Position numbers and translations under genes: made by a program
Shown here: piece after piece, positions 5,718-6,512 of the stretch
Layout: every line of letters starts with the position of its first letter
How positions within the stretch are numbered: position 1 is the stretch's first letter
Notes under the pieces: model-generated
Told to the model about the DNA's origin: nothing
Databases searched by the model: none
Seen by the model: the letters and a program-made list of their open reading frames with translations, nothing else
Assembly: GCA_005880175.1 (NCBI GenBank)
Contig: VBJR01000089.1
Coordinates: 1 to 6,512, forward strand
Direction of reading: 5' to 3'
Origin: Chloroflexota bacterium
Lineage (GTDB): Bacteria; Chloroflexota; Dormibacteria; Dormibacterales; Dormibacteraceae
DNA length: 6,512 nucleotides

Positions 5718-6383
5718 ATGTACCAAGTTAGGCACCGACATCAGGGTGAGTCTGGCTCAAGTTGGACGTCGTCAATAGCACTTCGAATAGCCTGGCTCGT
5801 CCCAATCGTCGTCTTCGTGGCCTCGCCGTTATCCGCACTATCAAACGCCGACGCATTCCTCACCAGTAGTTCGCTCACGCCAGCTCAAGCGCACCGCGCT
5901 AGCCCACGCGTCCTGGCCTTGATGAAAGTCCAGACGGAGTTGGACCGCGCCGCCGATCGGATCAAGGCTCTCAGCAACACCCCTTCTTCCGGCTACGGCG
6001 GTCTCGTGGTAGCGCCGTCGGATCACAGTCTAACGATGTACTGGCACGGTCCGATCCCTGACGACGTGCAGCGCGAACTTGGGCAGATTCGTGGTCACGG
6101 TATCCGTGTCACGACACATCCGGCTGCATTCTCGCAGCAAGCGCTTGAGAGCGCCGCCATGCAGGTTCTAAGAGAGGCGGTAGGTGACGCCGCCGCTCCG
6201 CCCGTTCAGGCAGCGTGGCGAATAACGTCGGCAGGACCACGCCCAGATGGTTCAGGCATCGATGTCGGTGTGGCAGGCCCCGCAGGACAACGCCCCGCTT
6301 TACCGCTCGCAGTCAATGCGACTCAGATTAGTGTCCCAATGAACATCACTGTGCGCCAGCCAGTACCGCACAACCGCTTGTAA
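5718..6383 (+). CDS. Probable secreted protein of unknown function
   Basis: The 221-aa product has a basic N-terminus, a hydrophobic stretch (about residues 24-41, IAWLVPIVVFVASPLSAL) and a candidate signal-peptidase site after ADA (44-46), so it is probably exported or anchored. A helical segment follows (about 65-88). Then comes a compact alpha/beta region: GGLVVAPSDHSLTMYWHGPIPDDVQREL (94-121), GIRVTTHPAAFS (128-139), a helix, and SAGPRPDGSGIDVGV (171-185). The YW-G and GPRPDGSG blocks resemble N-terminal regions found before trypsin-like domains in some actinomycete secreted peptidases, but no His-Asp-Ser catalytic set is present, so I do not call it a protease. Codon use is unusual for the window: 15 of the first 30 third positions are G or C, against 28 of 30 around the tnsC Walker A, suggesting a different origin. 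It ends 4 bases from the stop of the convergent gene. Confidence 0.72.
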   Translation: MYQVRHRHQGESGSSWTSSIALRIAWLVPIVVFVASPLSALSNADAFLTSSSLTPAQAHRASPRVLALMKVQTELDRAADRIKALSNTPSSGYGGLVVAPSDHSLTMYWHGPIPDDVQRELGQIRGHGIRVTTHPAAFSQQALESAAMQVLREAVGDAAAPPVQAAWRITSAGPRPDGSGIDVGVAGPAGQRPALPLAVNATQISVPMNITVRQPVPHNRL

Positions 6384-6387
6384 CTAT

Positions 6388-6512
6388 TCAGGTGCCGTGA
6401 GCCCGCCGGATCTCGTCTTGGGCGCCGCGCAGGGCTTGTAGCGCATCGGCGAGAAGCGCGGGGGAGACCTCCAGCAGTCTCAGGTAGGTAGCCTGGTGGA
6501 GAGCCACCAGTT
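6388..6512 (-). CDS. C-terminal 40 codons of a convergent gene, cut by the right edge
   Basis: On the minus strand one frame is open from the window edge (first full codon at 6510-6508) to a TGA at 6390-6388. It encodes a helical, Leu/Ala-rich end: LVALHQATYLRLLEVSP, then ALLADALQALRGAQDEIRRAHGT. The other two minus frames contain a stop or give unlikely protein, and third positions here are mostly G or C. The family cannot be told from 40 residues. Only four bases separate its stop from that of the secreted-protein gene, leaving no room for a terminator between them. Confidence 0.6.
   Translation of the reverse strand, partial: LVALHQATYLRLLEVSPALLADALQALRGAQDEIRRAHGT

Noticed and set aside
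5718..6383. Secreted trypsin-like protease
   Set aside because: Some blocks resemble regions preceding such domains, but no His-Asp-Ser catalytic motifs are present.
1..6512. CRISPR array, tRNA or rRNA genes
   Set aside because: No regularly spaced repeats were found; the only tandem repeat has 8-bp contiguous units. No cloverleaf or rRNA-like sequence was recognised on either strand.

Overview
The window looks like high-GC actinomycete DNA (Streptomyces or a relative). Most real genes have third codon positions that are almost all G or C, and the gene families are typical of that group. It is an accessory, mobile-element-rich stretch in which nearly every mobile gene is damaged.

Layout. 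Positions 1-3245 hold a three-gene, tightly coupled operon of a Tn7/Tn402-like (Mu-family) transposon. The genes are the C-terminal part of a TnsB/TniA-type DDE transposase (57-1094, with a likely frameshift at about 55-60), a TnsC/TniB-type AAA+ ATPase (1091-2344, apparently intact) and a TniQ target-selection protein (from 2344). The start of each downstream gene overlaps the stop of the gene before it. TniQ is cut at about residue 300 by a perfect 19-bp inverted repeat with a 3-bp centre (3246-3286). On the far side of this hairpin, on the minus strand, begins the truncated 3' end of an IS110-family transposase (coding 4265 down to about 3285). Its catalytic DEDD domain is present, but the catalytic-serine part of its C-terminal domain is missing. 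Upstream of IS110, also on the minus strand, is a zinc-ribbon plus helix-turn-helix ORF without a usable start before its cysteines (4238-4723). Then come two out-of-frame pieces of an IS256-family transposase (about 4821-5179), fused to the 3' end of an unrecognised gene (to 5443).

From 5444 the character changes. A 274-base intergenic region carries a promoter-like sequence with a 12-bp palindrome filling most of its spacer, and a short 8-bp tandem repeat. Next is a 221-aa probable secreted protein (5718-6383) with clearly less GC-biased codon use, and finally the C-terminal 40 codons of a convergent minus-strand gene (6388-6512).

How the genes relate. TnsB cuts and joins DNA, TnsC is the ATP-dependent regulator and TniQ selects the target; together they would form one transposition machine. 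With TnsB apparently frameshifted and TniQ truncated, this copy is probably inactive unless its parts are supplied elsewhere. The rest of the block looks like successive insertions and deletions. I see no tRNA, rRNA or CRISPR array. The point I would examine first is the hairpin where tniQ and the IS110 gene are both cut.
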